Origin: Sphingomonas glacialis
Lineage (GTDB): Bacteria > Pseudomonadota > Alphaproteobacteria > Sphingomonadales > Sphingomonadaceae
NCBI RefSeq assembly: GCF_006439055.1
Contig: NZ_RCZC01000006.1
Location: forward strand, 1 to 64,000
Length of the DNA stretch: 64,000 nucleotides
Direction of reading: 5' to 3'
Shown here: positions 62,867 to 64,000 of the stretch, one piece after another
Layout of the letters: each line of letters begins with the position of its first letter
Numbering within the stretch: position 1 is the first letter of the stretch
Notes under the pieces: generated by a model
What the model saw: only the letters and a program-made list of their open reading frames with translations
Database searches by the model: none
What the model was told of the DNA's origin: nothing
Translations under genes and position numbers: made by a program

Positions 62867-64000
62867 CTATGGTGCGATCGCTACACCATTCTTCATCACC
62901 CAGGCAACGTGTCGGACCGAATCGATCGTGCTGGTCGGATCGCCCTTAACGGCGACCAGGTCGGCGAGGAGCCCGACCCGCACCGTGCCCCGATCGCTGA
63001 GGTGAAAGGCGCGCGCATTGCCCGATGTCGCGGCGATCAGCACCTGCGCCGCGGGCATTCCCGCCGCGGCCATCAACACCATTTCGCGCGCATTTTCGCC
63101 GTGTGCGAAGACGCCGACATCGCCGCCCATACAGATAGGCACGCCCGCGGCACGCGCCAGCGCGAACGCTGCGCGGCTCTGCGCGACCGCCTCGGGCACC
63201 GGATCGCCGCCGTTCCAGCCGCGATAGCGCGCGACCGCATCGGACGCGGCGAGTGTCGGGCACAAGGCGATATGCTGCGCGGCCATCGCGCGGAAGATTT
63301 CGGGCGTGCCGCCATAGCCATGCTCGATCGTGTCGGCGCCAGCGGCGATCGCGCGGCGCATCCCCTCGGGGGTGGCGGTGTGGACCGCGACCGTCCGCCC
63401 GGCATCGTGCGCCGCCTCGACCGCGGCCTTCATTTCGGCGGTGGAGAAGGTCGGGCGGCTCGGCTCGCCCGGACCCCAGCGATAATCGCCATAGAGTTTT
63501 ACGACATCAGCGCCCGCCGCGATCTGCGAGCGAACGACCCGCACGACCTCGTCGACGCCGCTCGCTTCCTCCGCGCCTTGCGGGATGACGAGACCGGGCT
63601 CAAAACCCTTGGGGCCATAAGCGCCGCGCGCGACGATCGCGCGCGTCGCGACGATCATCCGCGGCCCCGGCACGATCCCCTTCGCGATCGCCTCGCGTAA
63701 GCCCACATCGGCATAGCCCGCGCCCTCGGTGCCGAGGTCGCGCTCGGTGGTGAACCCCGCGCGCAGCGTCGCGGCAGCCTGCGCGACCGCGCGCGCGGTG
63801 CGCAACGCGAGCGGCTCGTGGAGCACCTGATCGTCCCAGCTCGTCTCGTTATAGGGGTGGAGGAAGAGGTGGCCGTGCCCCTCGATCATCCCGGGCATCA
63901 GCGTATCGCCGGGCAAGTCGATCGTCGCGGTCCCCGCCGGCACAGCGAGCGCAGGGCCGACCGCTGTAATCCGATCCCCGGTGACGAGCACCTGCCAGCC
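62867..64000 (-). CDS. Amidohydrolase family protein (5' end beyond the window)
   Basis: At least 377 residues; the reading frame is still open at the right edge. MPGMIEGHGHLFLHP holds the metal-binding HxH, VVKLYGDYRWGPG the bridging Lys, VAVHTATPEGMRRAIAAGADTIEHG two His, and ICMGGDVGVFAHG the catalytic Asp. The layout is that of imidazolonepropionase/prolidase-type amidohydrolases, whose natural substrate cannot be predicted. It is transcribed in the same direction as the RND operon, 207 bp upstream of it. Confidence 0.88.
   Translation of the reverse strand, partial: GWQVLVTGDRITAVGPALAVPAGTATIDLPGDTLMPGMIEGHGHLFLHPYNETSWDDQVLHEPLALRTARAVAQAAATLRAGFTTERDLGTEGAGYADVGLREAIAKGIVPGPRMIVATRAIVARGAYGPKGFEPGLVIPQGAEEASGVDEVVRVVRSQIAAGADVVKLYGDYRWGPGEPSRPTFSTAEMKAAVEAAHDAGRTVAVHTATPEGMRRAIAAGADTIEHGYGGTPEIFRAMAAQHIALCPTLAASDAVARYRGWNGGDPVPEAVAQSRAAFALARAAGVPICMGGDVGVFAHGENAREMVLMAAAGMPAAQVLIAATSGNARAFHLSDRGTVRVGLLADLVAVKGDPTSTIDSVRHVAWVMKNGVAIAP

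Overview
The window reads as core chromosome of a high-GC alphaproteobacterium of the Sphingomonas type. The basis is the very high GC, dense ATGA/GTGA gene overlaps, frequent GTG/TTG starts, a large TonB-dependent receptor, and many short GC-rich palindromic doublets between genes. No insertion sequence, prophage, integrase, CRISPR array or rRNA operon was seen. About 59 protein genes (two cut by the window edges) and three tRNAs (Leu-CAA, Gly-TCC, Tyr-GTA) can be supported.

Left part (1-19.4 kb): end of a saccharopine-dehydrogenase-family gene; ribonuclease R carrying an in-frame palindromic insert; a TonB-dependent receptor; two tandem acyl-CoA dehydrogenases; a glutathione transferase; an adenylate-forming ligase coupled to a thioesterase; an exported EF-hand protein; an OmpR-type regulator/kinase pair; cyclopropane fatty acid synthase; a small exported NTF2-like protein; a Gre-like factor lacking the normal acidic tip; and an ABC-F ATPase.

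Middle part (19.5-45 kb): an unknown small protein, tRNA-Leu, DUF4337 and DUF2076 proteins, a FUSC membrane protein, and a cobalamin group (cobO plus a BtuF/C/D-like importer). Then come an FAH-family hydrolase, an acyl-CoA dehydrogenase, a pmbA / inositol-phosphatase-like / cytochrome c operon, ubiA, an APH(3')-like kinase, rsmE, gshA and an ICMT-like membrane protein. The valine catabolic genes follow on the minus strand: mmsB, enoyl-CoA hydratase, 3-hydroxyisobutyryl-CoA hydrolase, acyl-CoA dehydrogenase, a RidA-family protein and mmsA, with a polysaccharide deacetylase in the middle.

Right part (45-64 kb): a compact pyrimidine-degradation operon in the order rutB-C-D-A; tRNA-Gly only 11 nt ahead of the methionine-salvage operon mtnB-D-C-A; a convergent aminotransferase that could perform the last salvage step; tRNA-Tyr; rlmB; a ferredoxin; an AlkA-type glycosylase / unknown / mtnP operon; a CoA-ester-lyase-like gene overlapping the end of a complete RND efflux operon; and a truncated amidohydrolase.

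Nothing in the window is a clearly new multi-gene system. The most interesting signals are palindromic repeats that have become part of coding or translation signals (rnr, mtnC, the hydrolase at 39.5-40.5 kb), the tRNA-Gly/mtnB junction, the tip-less Gre paralogue, and several tightly overlapping gene pairs whose partners are of unexpected type.
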